64,000 bases of DNA from Salinibacterium sp. NK8237 (GCF_015864955.1 NZ_JADYWE010000001.1:1922001-1986000); one strand, 5' to 3'; positions 17,498 through 27,172 are shown, numbered from the stretch's first letter. Made by a program: numbers and translations. The notes: generated by a model from the sequence alone, not told the origin.

Positions 17498-18918
17498 TGA
17501 ACACTCTCACCACTACCTGGCCGGAAGGCTTCCTCTGGGGCTCCGCCACCGCGGCTGCCCAAATCGAGGGAGCAGCTCACGAAGGCGGCAAAGAGGATTC
17601 CATTTGGGATTACTATGCCCGCCAGCCCCTCGCCGTCGCCAACGGAGACACCCCCGAAATTGCGGTCGACCACTACTACCGCATGAACGATGACGTGCAG
17701 TTGATGAAGAAGCTGGGGCTCGATTCCTACCGCTTCTCCACCAGCTGGGCCCGTGTTGTTCCCGGCGACCGCGAGCCCAACGCCGAGGGCCTCGACTTCT
17801 ACAGTCGTCTTGTTGACTCGCTGCTGGAGGCCGGCATCCTTCCGTGGCTCACGCTCTACCACTGGGACCTGCCGCAGGCGCTTCAGGAGAAGGGTGGATG
17901 GGCCAACCGCGAAACCGCGTACCGTTTCGCTGACTATGCCGAAGCTGTCTACACCGCGCTTGGCGATCGCGTCAGCCACTGGACAACCTTCAACGAGCCG
18001 CTCTGCTCTTCGCTGATTGGCTACATTGCGGGGGAGCACGCTCCCGGGCTCACTGACCCGAATCAGGGTCTCGCTGCGTTGCACCACCAGCACCTCGCGC
18101 ACGGTTTGGCTGCCGAGCGCCTGCGCAAGCTGGCCGCCGAGAAGGGCCGCGAAATTGAGCTCGGCATCACGTTGAACCTCACGAACGCCGTGCCCAACGA
18201 CCCGAACGATCCTGTTGATCTCGACGCTGCGCGCCGTATCGATGGCATTTGGAACCGCATGTTTCTCGAGCCGCTCGTGCTGGGGGCCTACCCGGCTGAC
18301 GTGCTTGACGACATGCGCGGCTACAACTTCGAGCAGTATGTGCGGGAGGGCGACCTTGAGATCATCTCCGCCCCCATCGATTTCTTGGGAGTGAATCACT
18401 ACCACGACGACAACGTGAGTGGGCATCCCGCTCCCGCTGATGCAGCACCCGGACTTCGGCCCACCACAAAGCCCGGGCGTTCCATGTTTGTCGGCAGCGA
18501 GTTCGTGACGATGCCCCCTCGCGACCTTCCGCGCACGGCCATGGACTGGGAGGTCAACCCGAGCGGGCTGCACCACCTTCTGGTGCGCCTCGGCAAGGAA
18601 TATCCCACTCTGCCGCCGCTGTATGTCACCGAGAACGGTGCCTCCTACGACGACACCCGCGTTGGCGACACCATCGATGACCCGAAGCGTGCCCTCTACA
18701 TCGCCGAGCACATTCAGGCGGTCGCGGATGCCATTGCTGACGGTGCTGATGTGCGTGGCTACTTCGTGTGGTCGCTCCTCGACAACTTCGAATGGGCGTG
18801 GGGCTACAACAAGCGTTTCGGTATTGTCTATGTCGATTACGACACTCAGGAGCGCATCCCGAAGCGCAGCGCCACGGAATATGCAGCCCACATCGCTGCC
18901 ACGAAGAAGGCTTCCTGA
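17497..18918 (+). CDS. bglC: family 1 glycoside hydrolase (β-glucosidase)
   Basis: A 473-residue GH1 enzyme, close to the usual length of the family. It begins with the GH1 signature FLWGSATAAAQIEGA. The acid/base glutamate is E167 in TFNEP and the nucleophile is E379 in YVTENGA. There is no signal peptide, so it hydrolyses imported disaccharide in the cytosol, completing the cellobiose pathway with the preceding importer. A C-terminal FVWSLLDNFEWAWGYNKRFG segment completes the sugar-binding site. It overlaps cebG by one base. Confidence 0.93.
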   Translation: MNTLTTTWPEGFLWGSATAAAQIEGAAHEGGKEDSIWDYYARQPLAVANGDTPEIAVDHYYRMNDDVQLMKKLGLDSYRFSTSWARVVPGDREPNAEGLDFYSRLVDSLLEAGILPWLTLYHWDLPQALQEKGGWANRETAYRFADYAEAVYTALGDRVSHWTTFNEPLCSSLIGYIAGEHAPGLTDPNQGLAALHHQHLAHGLAAERLRKLAAEKGREIELGITLNLTNAVPNDPNDPVDLDAARRIDGIWNRMFLEPLVLGAYPADVLDDMRGYNFEQYVREGDLEIISAPIDFLGVNHYHDDNVSGHPAPADAAPGLRPTTKPGRSMFVGSEFVTMPPRDLPRTAMDWEVNPSGLHHLLVRLGKEYPTLPPLYVTENGASYDDTRVGDTIDDPKRALYIAEHIQAVADAIADGADVRGYFVWSLLDNFEWAWGYNKRFGIVYVDYDTQERIPKRSATEYAAHIAATKKAS

Positions 18919-18959
18919 TCGTTAGGGTTAGGCAAGACCTTCTAATAGAGAGCGAGCTC

Positions 18960-19979
18960 GTGGCGGAGAAACTACGCAGCGGGGCCATGCCGACACTCGA
19001 AATGGTGGCGGCCCAGGCGGGCGTTTCGCGCGCCACCGTATCGCGCGTGGTGAACGGTTCTCCTAAGGTGAGCCCGGATGTCACCGCTGTCGTTCAGGCC
19101 GCAATCGACGAGCTCAACTACGTGCCCAATCGCGCTGCCCGTTCGCTCGTGAGTCGCAAGACGCAGGCCATCGCGATGGTGGTTCCGGAATCGGCAGCCA
19201 AGGTCTTCGATGACCCCTTCTTCGCGGCGGTCGTGCAGGGCGTTGCGCTCTATCTCGAAGACACCGATTACACGCTCAACATGATCATCGAGTCAGGGGC
19301 CGCATCACACAAGACGCGGCGCTACTTGCTCGGCGGCAACGTCGATGGTGCTCTCGTGGTGTCGCACCACACGGGCGACCACTCCTACTCTGAGCTCAGC
19401 CGCACCCTGCCTGTCGTGTTCGGTGGGCGCCCGCTCAGCGACGTTGGCGGCGATAACTACTACGTGGATGTCGACAACTTCGCTGGGGCCTGCACTGCCG
19501 TTGAGCATTTGATCGCTTCCGGCCGCACCAAGCTGGCTACGATCGCCGGCCCGCAAGATATGCCCCCGGGCGTAGACCGCCTTTCTGCCTTCCACGCCAC
19601 TCTCGGCAAGCACGGACTCACGAGCGATCTGGTGGAAGTCGGCGACTTCTCTCCGCCCTCCGGAGCAGAAGCAATGCGTCGACTGCTTGCCCGCGGCGAG
19701 CCGATCGACGGAATCTTCGCCGCCAACGACCAAATGGCTATCGGCGCCTATTCGGCCATCCGCGAAGCCGGGCTCTCTGTGCCCGACGATATCGCCGTGG
19801 TCGGTTTCGACGACGACAACTACGGGAGCACCGCGACTCCACCACTGACGACAGTGCGTCAACCCTCCGTCGAGATGGGCCGCCGCATGGCCGAAATGAT
19901 TGTCGGCCTGATTGAAAATCGACCAGTCGACACCGTGACGACCCTCGATACTGAGCTCGTCATCCGCGATTCTGCGTAG
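18960..19979 (+). CDS. cebR: LacI-family repressor, CebR-like
   Basis: A 339-residue LacI/GalR regulator. The HTH lies at the N-terminus (MPTLEMVAAQAGVSRATVSR) with the hinge region after it, followed by a periplasmic-binding-protein-like effector domain ending in TTVRQPSVEMGRRMAEMIVG. The most upstream credible start is GTG 18960 with GAGAG 7 nt before it; ATG 18987 is the alternative. An apparent longer frame upstream is a shadow of bglC. Position behind the β-glucosidase and the operator sequence at 13984-14051 point to control of the ceb operon, with cellobiose as inducer by analogy with Streptomyces CebR. It may be expressed both from the operon and from its own weak promoter. Confidence 0.87.
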   Translation: MAEKLRSGAMPTLEMVAAQAGVSRATVSRVVNGSPKVSPDVTAVVQAAIDELNYVPNRAARSLVSRKTQAIAMVVPESAAKVFDDPFFAAVVQGVALYLEDTDYTLNMIIESGAASHKTRRYLLGGNVDGALVVSHHTGDHSYSELSRTLPVVFGGRPLSDVGGDNYYVDVDNFAGACTAVEHLIASGRTKLATIAGPQDMPPGVDRLSAFHATLGKHGLTSDLVEVGDFSPPSGAEAMRRLLARGEPIDGIFAANDQMAIGAYSAIREAGLSVPDDIAVVGFDDDNYGSTATPPLTTVRQPSVEMGRRMAEMIVGLIENRPVDTVTTLDTELVIRDSA

Positions 19980-20007
19980 CTAGGTTTCGCCACTGCAGCA
20001 GCCGCGG

Positions 20008-20901
20008 CTACTCCGGCGCGAGCGCGAGCACGACCCGCTCAAGCACTTCTCGGCACGCCACAATCGATGGCCGGCTGACGCTCGAGTCGCGCACCGACGT
20101 AAAGACAGTGCGTCGGGGCAGGCCGGGCATTGGCCGCAACGCGACGGTCGGCGTGCGTGTTCCCCAGACCAGGCCGGGCAAGATTGCGGTCGCGTGACCT
20201 GATTCAACGAGCCGGATGTGGGCCTGAAGGTCGGCGGTTTCGAAGCGTACGTCGGGCTCGATCCCTGCGCGCCGGCACTGCTGTTCTGCCCAGTGACGTG
20301 ATGCGGTGCCTCGGGGTTCCATTACCCACGCGCTCTGGGTGGTGTCGGCGAGGCTCATGATTCCGCTTTCGTGGGGAACGGCGAGCGAGAGTTCGTCGGC
20401 ATAGAGGGGGAGCATGTCGAGGTCGGGATGCCGGGGTGCGGCATGACCGGGATACTGTTCGGCGATCACGAGGTCGAATTCGCGCGTCCAGGTTTCGAAG
20501 AGGGCGCTTTCGGGTTCGCGCTGGGTCATCTCGATGCGCAGTTGGGGATGTTCGTTGGCGATGATGCTGAGCGCTTGCGGAATGATGCCGAGCGCTGCCG
20601 ATTGGAAGACAGCGAGACGCACCTTTCCCCGCACTTCGGTGAGGGAGGAGTGGATCTCCGCTTCCATGAGTTCGAGGCGTTCGAGGAGGGCGACGGTGTG
20701 CTCAACGAGGAGCTCGGCTTCGGGGGTGAGCTGCACGCGGCGACCCGCTTTAACGAGCAGCGGAACCCGCGCTTCTTCTTCGAGAAGAGCGAGCTGTTGG
20801 GAGACCGCAGACGGCGTGTAACTGAGGGCATTGGCCACTGCGGCGATGGTGCCGCGAAGCTTGAGTTCTCGCAAAAGTCGCAGCCGTCGTACGTCGAGCA
20901 T
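20008..20901 (-). CDS. LysR-family transcriptional regulator
   Basis: A 297-residue LysR regulator. The winged HTH occupies residues 1-60 (LSYTPSAVSQQLALLEEEA), followed by a substrate-binding effector domain. It begins at ATG 20901 and is divergent from putA with 121 bp between them, the classical arrangement for a LysR activator and its target. Control of proline catabolism is therefore a reasonable inference, though the known PutA regulators in Actinobacteria belong to other families. The effector is unknown. Confidence 0.88.
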   Translation of the reverse strand: MLDVRRLRLLRELKLRGTIAAVANALSYTPSAVSQQLALLEEEARVPLLVKAGRRVQLTPEAELLVEHTVALLERLELMEAEIHSSLTEVRGKVRLAVFQSAALGIIPQALSIIANEHPQLRIEMTQREPESALFETWTREFDLVIAEQYPGHAAPRHPDLDMLPLYADELSLAVPHESGIMSLADTTQSAWVMEPRGTASRHWAEQQCRRAGIEPDVRFETADLQAHIRLVESGHATAILPGLVWGTRTPTVALRPMPGLPRRTVFTSVRDSSVSRPSIVACREVLERVVLALAPE

Positions 20902-20914
20902 TTCTCCGCCAATC

Positions 20915-20930
20915 GTTAACTAATTCTAAC
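20915..20930. promoter_or_regulatory. candidate LysR-type site between LysR gene and putA
   Basis: GTTA-N8-TAAC with an AT-rich centre (GTTAACTAATTCTAAC) lies 14 bp upstream of the LysR start, in an AT-rich island of a GC-rich gap. Its symmetry fits a dimer site that could serve both divergent genes. It is called on symmetry and location only. Confidence 0.4.
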
Positions 20931-21022
20931 TGAAACCATGCGCTTTCCGTCGCTTTTGCTAAAGGCACTCCCGGGCGCACACTGAGAGTTCCAGCCACAA
21001 CCCCGTTCGGAGGCCTATTCTC

Positions 21023-24000
21023 GTGAGCATGTCAACTCATACCGACAACCTCGATGCTTCACACCAGCAGATTGCCGACCAAACGGTAGCCACCGTTCGT
21101 CGCTGGCTGGCTGAGAGTGAAGAGTTTCCCACCGATGCGAGTGCCACGCGCCTCGCCGGTGTACTGAAAGATCCGAACGGTCTCGAGTTCACTCTCGGGT
21201 TCATCGACACCGTCGTTCGGCCCGAAGATTTGCGGGTCGCCGGCCGCAACCTCGAGCGCCTCACCCACATCATCCCGGCGTTCCTGCCGTGGTACCTCCG
21301 CTTCGCCATCCTCGTCGGCGGCGGCTTCGCGCCTCTGCTGCCGTGGATCATCGTTCCTATTGCTCGGCGGGTACTTCGCGGCATGGTCGGCCATCTCATC
21401 ATCGACGCAACCCCGGCCAAGCTCGACAAGGCTCTCGTGCACTTGCGTCGTGAGGGCGTCAACCTGAACCTCAACCTGCTCGGTGAAGCAGTGCTCGGTG
21501 ATGACGAGGCAGACAACCGCCTCGCCGGCACCCGTGCGCTCCTGAACCGGGATGACGTTGACTACGTCTCCATCAAGGTGTCGTCGGTTGTTTCCCAACT
21601 TTCCATGTGGGCCTTCGACGAGACCGTCGACCGTGTTGTCGACCGCCTCACTCCGCTCTACTTGGTTGCCCTGCGCTCGCCGCAGAAGAAGTTCATCAAC
21701 CTCGACATGGAAGAGTTCAAAGACCTCGACCTCACGATCGCGGTTTTCGAGAAGCTTCTCGACCAGCCAGAGTTGCTCGAACTCGAAGCTGGCATCGTGC
21801 TTCAGGCCTACCTGCCCGATGCCCTCGACGCAATCAAGGAACTCACCGCGTGGTCGATGGCTCGTCGCGCTCGCGGCGGTGCCAACATCAAGGTGCGCGT
21901 TGTTAAGGGTGCCAACCTCGCCATGGAGCACGTTGACGCGGTAACCCACCATTGGCCAATGGCTACGTGGGGAACCAAGCAAGACACCGACACTCACTAC
22001 AAGCGTGTGCTCGACTGGGCATTCACCCCAGAGCACGTCGACGCTGTGCGCATCGGTGTTGCCGGCCACAATCTCTTCGACATCGCATTCGCGTGGCACC
22101 TCGCTCAAGAGCGCGGCGTCACCGAGGGAATCGAATTTGAAATGCTCCTCGGAATGGCTACCGGCCAGGCCGAAGCGGTCAGAAAGGATGTCGGCAGCCT
22201 GCTGCTGTACACGCCCGTCGTTCAGCCGAGCGAGTTTGACTCCGCTATCAGCTACCTCGTGCGTCGCCTCGAAGAGAACGCCAGTACCGAGAACTTCATG
22301 TCGGGCCTCTTCGAGCTCTCCAGCAACGAACACATCTTCGTGCGCGAGCAAGACCGCTTCTTGGCGTCGCTCGCCAACCTCGACCTGCCGGCGCAGACAT
22401 CCAACCGTGTTCAAGATCGCACCCAGCCTGCAGCACTCATCGGTGCTCGCCCATTCAACAACGTCGCAGACACTGACCCCGCCATCGGTGAAAACCGCAC
22501 CTGGGGCCGTGCGATCTTGGCACGCAGCGGTAACTCTTTGCTCGGCGTAGACACCGTCAAGGCTGGCGCTGTCACGACCCCTGAGCAGATGGAGGGCATC
22601 CTCGATTCCGTCACGGCCGCCGGAGCGAACTGGGGTGGCATGCCCGCCGCAGAACGCGCCGCGATCTTGCACCGCGCCGGCGACGCGATCGAAGCCTCAC
22701 GTGCCCGCCTCATCGAGGTTATGGCTACCGAAGCCGGTAAGACGATCGCCGAAGGTGACGTAGAGGTCAGCGAAGCGATCGACTTCGCGCACTACTACGC
22801 CGAGCGCTCTCTCGACCTTGAAGCGATCGACGACGCTACGTTCGTGCCGTCAAAGCTCATCATTGTTACTCCGCCGTGGAACTTCCCGGTTGCCATTCCC
22901 GCGGGCAGCGTGCTTTCGGCACTCGCCTCGGGCAGTGGCGTCATCATCAAGCCAGCGAAGCTTTCGCAGCGCAGCGCCGCCGTAATGGTCGAAGCGCTCT
23001 GGGAAGCGGGCGTGCCGCGTGAAGTGCTCGCGTTCGTTGACCTAAAGGATCGTGAACTCGGTCGCATCATGATTGCCGACCCCGCTGTTGACCGCGTCAT
23101 CCTGACGGGGGCGTGGGAGACTGCCGCGCTGTTCCGTTCCTGGCGCAATGACCTGCCGATTCTGGCGGAGACCAGTGGCAAGAACGCGATCATCGTCACG
23201 CCAAGCGCAGACCTCGACCTCGCCGTCGCCGACGTCACCAAGAGCGCCTTTGGGCACGCAGGGCAAAAATGCTCGGCCGCATCCCTTGTGATTCTGGTCG
23301 GCTCGGTCGGGAGGAGCGAACGCTTTGAGCGTCAGCTCGTTGACTCGGTACGCACTCTGCGCGTTGGCCTCCCTCAGGACCCTCTCACCATGATGGGCCC
23401 GATTGTTGAGCCTGCTCAGGGCAAGTTGCTTAACGCCCTCACGACTCTCGCTCCCGGCGAGAGCTGGCTCGTGAAGCCACGTCAGCTTGATGACGAAGGC
23501 AAGCAGTGGACCCCCGGAGTTCGCACCGGTGTCGCGCCGGGCAGCGAATTCCACATGACCGAATACTTCGGCCCCGTTCTTGGCGTCATGCGGGCCAAGA
23601 ACCTCACCGAAGCGATCGAGATGCAGAACGCCGTGGACTACGGACTGACAGCGGGCATCCACTCGCTCGATCCAACCGAGGTTGCTCGCTGGCTCGATGA
23701 AGTTCAGGCCGGAAACGCCTACGTCAACCGGGGAATCACGGGCGCCATTGTTCGCCGCCAACCCTTCGGCGGCTGGAAGCGTTCAGCCGTCGGCTGCCAC
23801 GCCAAGGCTGGCGGACCCAACTACCTGATGACACTCGGGCAGTGGAAAGCCGTTGAACAGCCCGCCGCTCGCGACATTCAGGTCCGCGGTCTCAGCGACC
23901 AGGTCTCTTCGGTTATCAAGAAGGCACAGTCGGGCATGGAGTTCGACGAGTTCGACCGTGTACGTCGTGCTGCCGAAAGCGACCAGCGTGCGTGGGAGAC

Positions 24001-24499
24001 AGAATTCGGCATCAGCCGTGACGTGTCAGATCTCGGCGTCGAGCGCAACGTCTTCCGCTATCGCCCGGTGCCCGTCACCATTCGCCTCTCCGAGGGCGAA
24101 CCAATGGGTCACCTGGTGCGAATGATCGCCGGCGCCGCTCGTGTTGGCGCAACTATTCACATCAGCTCCGCTACGCCATTGCCGTCGCTGCTCACCGAAT
24201 CGTTCGAGTCGGGAAATGTAGGCGTCTCAGTTGCTGAAGTTTTTGTTGAATCGGATGCTCGTTGGAACGAACGCGCAGCCAAGGGTGAGCTCAACACCAA
24301 TCGGGTGCGCCTCATCGGCGGTTCCTCTGTCGATCTCGCAGAAGCCGTTGGCGGAAACCCTGACGTCGCGGTGTGGTCGGGCGAGGTCACGACATCCGGT
24401 CGCGTTGAATTGCTGATCTTCGTGCAAGAGCAGTCGCTGTCGATCACGGCACACCGCTTCGGAAACCCCGATCCGGCCATGGCTGCGCTCGAGGTCTAA
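21023..24499 (+). CDS. putA: bifunctional proline dehydrogenase / P5C dehydrogenase
   Basis: A 1158-residue PutA-type enzyme that oxidises proline to glutamate in two steps. The FAD-dependent proline dehydrogenase barrel spans about residues 80-470. The aldehyde dehydrogenase domain spans about 510-1000, with E716 in ILAETSGKN and catalytic C750 in GHAGQKCSA. A C-terminal extension of about 150 residues follows. There is no N-terminal ribbon-helix-helix DNA-binding domain, so unlike E. coli PutA it does not self-repress. The GTG at 21023 has GGAGG 9 nt upstream and is preferred to ATG 21029. A long hairpin terminator follows the stop. Confidence 0.95.
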   Translation: MSMSTHTDNLDASHQQIADQTVATVRRWLAESEEFPTDASATRLAGVLKDPNGLEFTLGFIDTVVRPEDLRVAGRNLERLTHIIPAFLPWYLRFAILVGGGFAPLLPWIIVPIARRVLRGMVGHLIIDATPAKLDKALVHLRREGVNLNLNLLGEAVLGDDEADNRLAGTRALLNRDDVDYVSIKVSSVVSQLSMWAFDETVDRVVDRLTPLYLVALRSPQKKFINLDMEEFKDLDLTIAVFEKLLDQPELLELEAGIVLQAYLPDALDAIKELTAWSMARRARGGANIKVRVVKGANLAMEHVDAVTHHWPMATWGTKQDTDTHYKRVLDWAFTPEHVDAVRIGVAGHNLFDIAFAWHLAQERGVTEGIEFEMLLGMATGQAEAVRKDVGSLLLYTPVVQPSEFDSAISYLVRRLEENASTENFMSGLFELSSNEHIFVREQDRFLASLANLDLPAQTSNRVQDRTQPAALIGARPFNNVADTDPAIGENRTWGRAILARSGNSLLGVDTVKAGAVTTPEQMEGILDSVTAAGANWGGMPAAERAAILHRAGDAIEASRARLIEVMATEAGKTIAEGDVEVSEAIDFAHYYAERSLDLEAIDDATFVPSKLIIVTPPWNFPVAIPAGSVLSALASGSGVIIKPAKLSQRSAAVMVEALWEAGVPREVLAFVDLKDRELGRIMIADPAVDRVILTGAWETAALFRSWRNDLPILAETSGKNAIIVTPSADLDLAVADVTKSAFGHAGQKCSAASLVILVGSVGRSERFERQLVDSVRTLRVGLPQDPLTMMGPIVEPAQGKLLNALTTLAPGESWLVKPRQLDDEGKQWTPGVRTGVAPGSEFHMTEYFGPVLGVMRAKNLTEAIEMQNAVDYGLTAGIHSLDPTEVARWLDEVQAGNAYVNRGITGAIVRRQPFGGWKRSAVGCHAKAGGPNYLMTLGQWKAVEQPAARDIQVRGLSDQVSSVIKKAQSGMEFDEFDRVRRAAESDQRAWETEFGISRDVSDLGVERNVFRYRPVPVTIRLSEGEPMGHLVRMIAGAARVGATIHISSATPLPSLLTESFESGNVGVSVAEVFVESDARWNERAAKGELNTNRVRLIGGSSVDLAEAVGGNPDVAVWSGEVTTSGRVELLIFVQEQSLSITAHRFGNPDPAMAALEV

Positions 24500-24511
24500 A
24501 GAACTCACAGG

Positions 24512-24547
24512 GTGTGTGGGGATTCGCTACAGCGAGTCCCCACACAC
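24512..24547 (+). terminator. hairpin terminator after putA
   Basis: A perfect 11-bp stem GTGTGTGGGGA / TCCCCACACAC, continued inward by TCGCT/AGCGA-type pairing, begins 13 bp past the putA stop. There is no U-tract, as is common for actinobacterial terminators. It separates putA from the aldo/keto reductase gene. Confidence 0.88.
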
Positions 24548-24575
24548 TGCTCTGAGCGTCGTTTAGCCTAAGAGG

Positions 24576-25388
24576 ATGATCCCCTCGATTCCCCTCAATG
24601 ATGGCCACAGCATCCCCCAGCTTGGTCTTGGCACGTGGCCGCTCAGCGATGCAGAAGCTGCGGTCATTGTTCCGACTGCCATCGAGCTCGGGTACCGCCA
24701 CATTGATACGGCTTTCAAATACGGCAATGAAGTTGGCGTTGGCGAGGGCATCCGGCGAAGCGGAATTGACCGCGATGAACTCTTCGTCACAACGAAGCTC
24801 AACGGCGAATCTCAAGGCAATGACCGAGCGATCGATGGGCTGAGGGAGAGTCTGGAACGCCTCGACCTCGACTACGTTGACCTGTTGCTGATCCATTGGC
24901 CACTGCCCGCCCGCGGCGAATTCCTCTCGACGTGGCGCACGTTTGAGAAGCTGAAGGCCGACGGCTTTGTTCGCTCGATCGGTGTCTCCAACTTCAAGCC
25001 GGCCCACCTTGAAGTGCTGGCGGATGCTGGCACAACAGTTCCGGCAGTGAACCAGATTGACCTTTCGCCGACCAATGCTCGCCTAGCGGAGCGGGCTTAT
25101 CACGACTCCCGCGGAATCGTCACGGAAGCGTGGAGCCCGATCAAGAGCGTTCTTGAGCAGCCGGTATTGCAGGAGATTGCGGCCAAGCACGAGCGCTCAG
25201 CGGCTCAGATTGCGCTGCGTTGGCACCTGCAGAACGGGCTCGTCGCCATTCCGAAGTCGGCCAACCCCGAGAGACTGGCCGACAACATTGCGATCTTCGA
25301 TTTCGAGCTCGACTCCCGTGATCTGGAAGCGATCGCGGCAATCGATGTGCCGGGGTCTGGCGTTGACTCCGACGAGATCGGGCACTAG
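24576..25388 (+). CDS. aldo/keto reductase
   Basis: A 270-residue NADPH-dependent AKR, the usual compact length of the prokaryotic AKR5-type (2,5-diketo-D-gluconate reductase-like) group. Signatures in order: DGHSIPQLGLGTWPL (N-terminal), YRHIDTAFKYGNE with the catalytic Asp and Tyr, TTKLNGE with the Lys, and LLIHWPLP with the His. ATG 24576 follows AAGAGG closely. The C-terminus SANPERLADN is the cofactor-binding segment. The physiological substrate is unknown. It converges on the ABC ATPase gene, with 6 bp between the stops. Confidence 0.92.
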   Translation: MIPSIPLNDGHSIPQLGLGTWPLSDAEAAVIVPTAIELGYRHIDTAFKYGNEVGVGEGIRRSGIDRDELFVTTKLNGESQGNDRAIDGLRESLERLDLDYVDLLLIHWPLPARGEFLSTWRTFEKLKADGFVRSIGVSNFKPAHLEVLADAGTTVPAVNQIDLSPTNARLAERAYHDSRGIVTEAWSPIKSVLEQPVLQEIAAKHERSAAQIALRWHLQNGLVAIPKSANPERLADNIAIFDFELDSRDLEAIAAIDVPGSGVDSDEIGH

Positions 25389-25394
25389 CTCGCG

Positions 25395-26102
25395 CTAGTT
25401 GGCGGCAACGAGCGCTTCGGCGCGCACCGTGTCGAGCTGGCCATCGACCATGTTCATGACGGCGTGCATCCGCGGCAAGTGAACGAGGTCATGGGTCACC
25501 AGCAGCGTCGACGTGTTGCGTTCGTCTGTAAGGCGCAGGATGAGCTCGATAATGCTCGCACCGCGCTCCTGGTCGAGTGCACTCGTGGGTTCGTCAACGA
25601 GCAGCACCTTCGGGTCGTTCATGAGCGCCCGCGCGATGTTGATGCGCTGACGCTGACCGCCCGAAAGCTGGTGGGGGCGCTTGTGCATCTGATCGCCAAG
25701 ACCCACCGAGGCGAGCAATTCGGCGGCGTGCGTGCGCACGGCGGCACGACGGCCGCGGCTGTGCGGCGCACCCAATTCGTTCATGACGGCGAGTTGTTCG
25801 AGCGCGGTCAGCGACGGCAACAGATTGGCCTGCTGAAAGACGATACCGATTGCGTCGCGACGCAACGCTGTCGCCTCGGTGGCCGACAGCTGGGCGGCAT
25901 CCACCTCATCGATCATGACCTGACCGGAGTCGGGGTGGATGAGGGTCGCGGCCACCGCGAGCAGGCTCGACTTGCCAGATCCGCTCGGCCCGGTGATGCC
26001 GGTGACCGTGCCGGGGCGGGCACTGAGCGTGACGTGGTCGACCGCAGTGACGCGGCCATCGCCGTCGGGGAAGGTGAGCGTGACGTTGTTGAGCTGAATC
26101 AT
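25395..26102 (-). CDS. ABC transporter ATP-binding protein (MacB/LolD type)
   Basis: A 235-residue ATPase with Walker A GPSGSGKSS, signature LSGGQRQRINIARAL and Walker B VLLVDEPTSALD. It is of the MacB/LolD class that works with FtsX-type permeases in export of lipoproteins, peptides or antimicrobials, or in mechanotransmission. It overlaps the permease gene by 4 bp (ATGA). The two-gene operon is divergent from a histidine kinase/response regulator pair, a layout typical of envelope-stress or bacitracin-type detoxification modules, which suggests regulation by that pair. Confidence 0.92.
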   Translation of the reverse strand: MIQLNNVTLTFPDGDGRVTAVDHVTLSARPGTVTGITGPSGSGKSSLLAVAATLIHPDSGQVMIDEVDAAQLSATEATALRRDAIGIVFQQANLLPSLTALEQLAVMNELGAPHSRGRRAAVRTHAAELLASVGLGDQMHKRPHQLSGGQRQRINIARALMNDPKVLLVDEPTSALDQERGASIIELILRLTDERNTSTLLVTHDLVHLPRMHAVMNMVDGQLDTVRAEALVAAN

Positions 26103-27172
26103 CGGGTGCTCCCAAGGGCGGTGAGGGGGTCGGCGGTGGTGACAGAACGCAGCGCGAACGCAGCGCCGGCAAGGCCTAGGGCAATCATGATGAACCCTGG
26201 CAGCAGGGTCGTGTACGGGCTCAGGATGAACGGCAAAGCGTCGCCCAGGAGGGCCCCGAGAATGGCGGTGATGCCGATCCCGATGCCAACACCAATCAGC
26301 AGCACGATGAGAGCTTGACCCAGCGCGTCGCGAACGAGGGACGAGGTGGATGCTCCGAGCGCCTTGAGCACGGCGATGTCAGCCTTGCGCTGCATCGTCC
26401 ACACCGTGAAGAACGCGCCGATCACGAGAGCAGAAATTCCGAAAAGCATCGCGACCATGAGCAGCAGCGAACCGATCTCTGAGCGGAACGAGCTGACGGC
26501 AGTGAGAGACAACAGCACCGAATTGCTGAGGGTGTCTGCTTCAGTGTTGATGGCATCCCAGTCAGCGTCACCGGTGACCGCAATGGCGGTCGCATACGCG
26601 TCGGGGCTTCCGGTCGTGGCCGAGTAGCCCTGCCAGTCTTCGAGAGTCATCTGCACGACGGGTGTGTGGTTGTACCACCAGTTTCCGCTGATCTTCTCGA
26701 CCGTGTAGTCGGTGCCGGCGATGGTGATGGTGTCACCGGTGGTGACGTCGAGGCCGGTGGCGGCATCCTCAGACAGGCCCACCTTGCCGTCGGCGCTCGG
26801 GGCCGTCTCATCGAAGTCGGAGACAACGCCGAAGATAGCGATGGCGGTGCTGGACTCTGGCGATTCTGCCTTCGTCTGCGAGACACCGATCGGGTAGGCC
26901 GATTCGACACCGTCAGCCGCAGCCCAGATGGTCGCCTGCGTCTCGGTAACGTCGGAGTCAGAGAAGCTCGCCTCATCGGCGCCCTTGCTGCTGGGGGTCG
27001 CGAACACGAGCTGGTCGGCGGGGAGCGAGAGCACTCCCGAAATGTTCTGGGCAGCGAGGCCCCCAGTGAGGCCGCTCAGGAACCCCACGAGCAAAGTGAT
27101 GAGAGCGACGACAGTGCCAATGAGCACAAATCGTCCGCGGGCGAAGCGCAGATCGCGCCAAGCAACAAACAT
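26099..27172 (-). CDS. FtsX-like ABC transporter permease
   Basis: A 357-residue membrane protein. There is one N-terminal membrane segment (about 17-38), a large extracytoplasmic domain (about 45-230), then three C-terminal segments, the MacB/FtsX four-span layout. It is the partner of the ATPase encoded immediately downstream. The start at ATG 27172 follows GGACTCCCC. The extracytoplasmic region has the MacB-periplasmic-core look (for example TGDTITIAGTDYTVEKISG). Substrate unknown. Confidence 0.9.
   Translation of the reverse strand: MFVAWRDLRFARGRFVLIGTVVALITLLVGFLSGLTGGLAAQNISGVLSLPADQLVFATPSSKGADEASFSDSDVTETQATIWAAADGVESAYPIGVSQTKAESPESSTAIAIFGVVSDFDETAPSADGKVGLSEDAATGLDVTTGDTITIAGTDYTVEKISGNWWYNHTPVVQMTLEDWQGYSATTGSPDAYATAIAVTGDADWDAINTEADTLSNSVLLSLTAVSSFRSEIGSLLLMVAMLFGISALVIGAFFTVWTMQRKADIAVLKALGASTSSLVRDALGQALIVLLIGVGIGIGITAILGALLGDALPFILSPYTTLLPGFIMIALGLAGAAFALRSVTTADPLTALGSTR

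Noticed and set aside
17494..18891. Minus-strand open frame of 465 codons opposite the β-glucosidase
   Set aside because: The plus strand encodes an intact GH1 enzyme with both catalytic glutamates; the antisense frame has no motif.
21059..22672. Minus-strand open frame of 537 codons opposite putA
   Set aside because: It is antisense to the proline dehydrogenase half of an intact PutA, and shows no domain or start signal.
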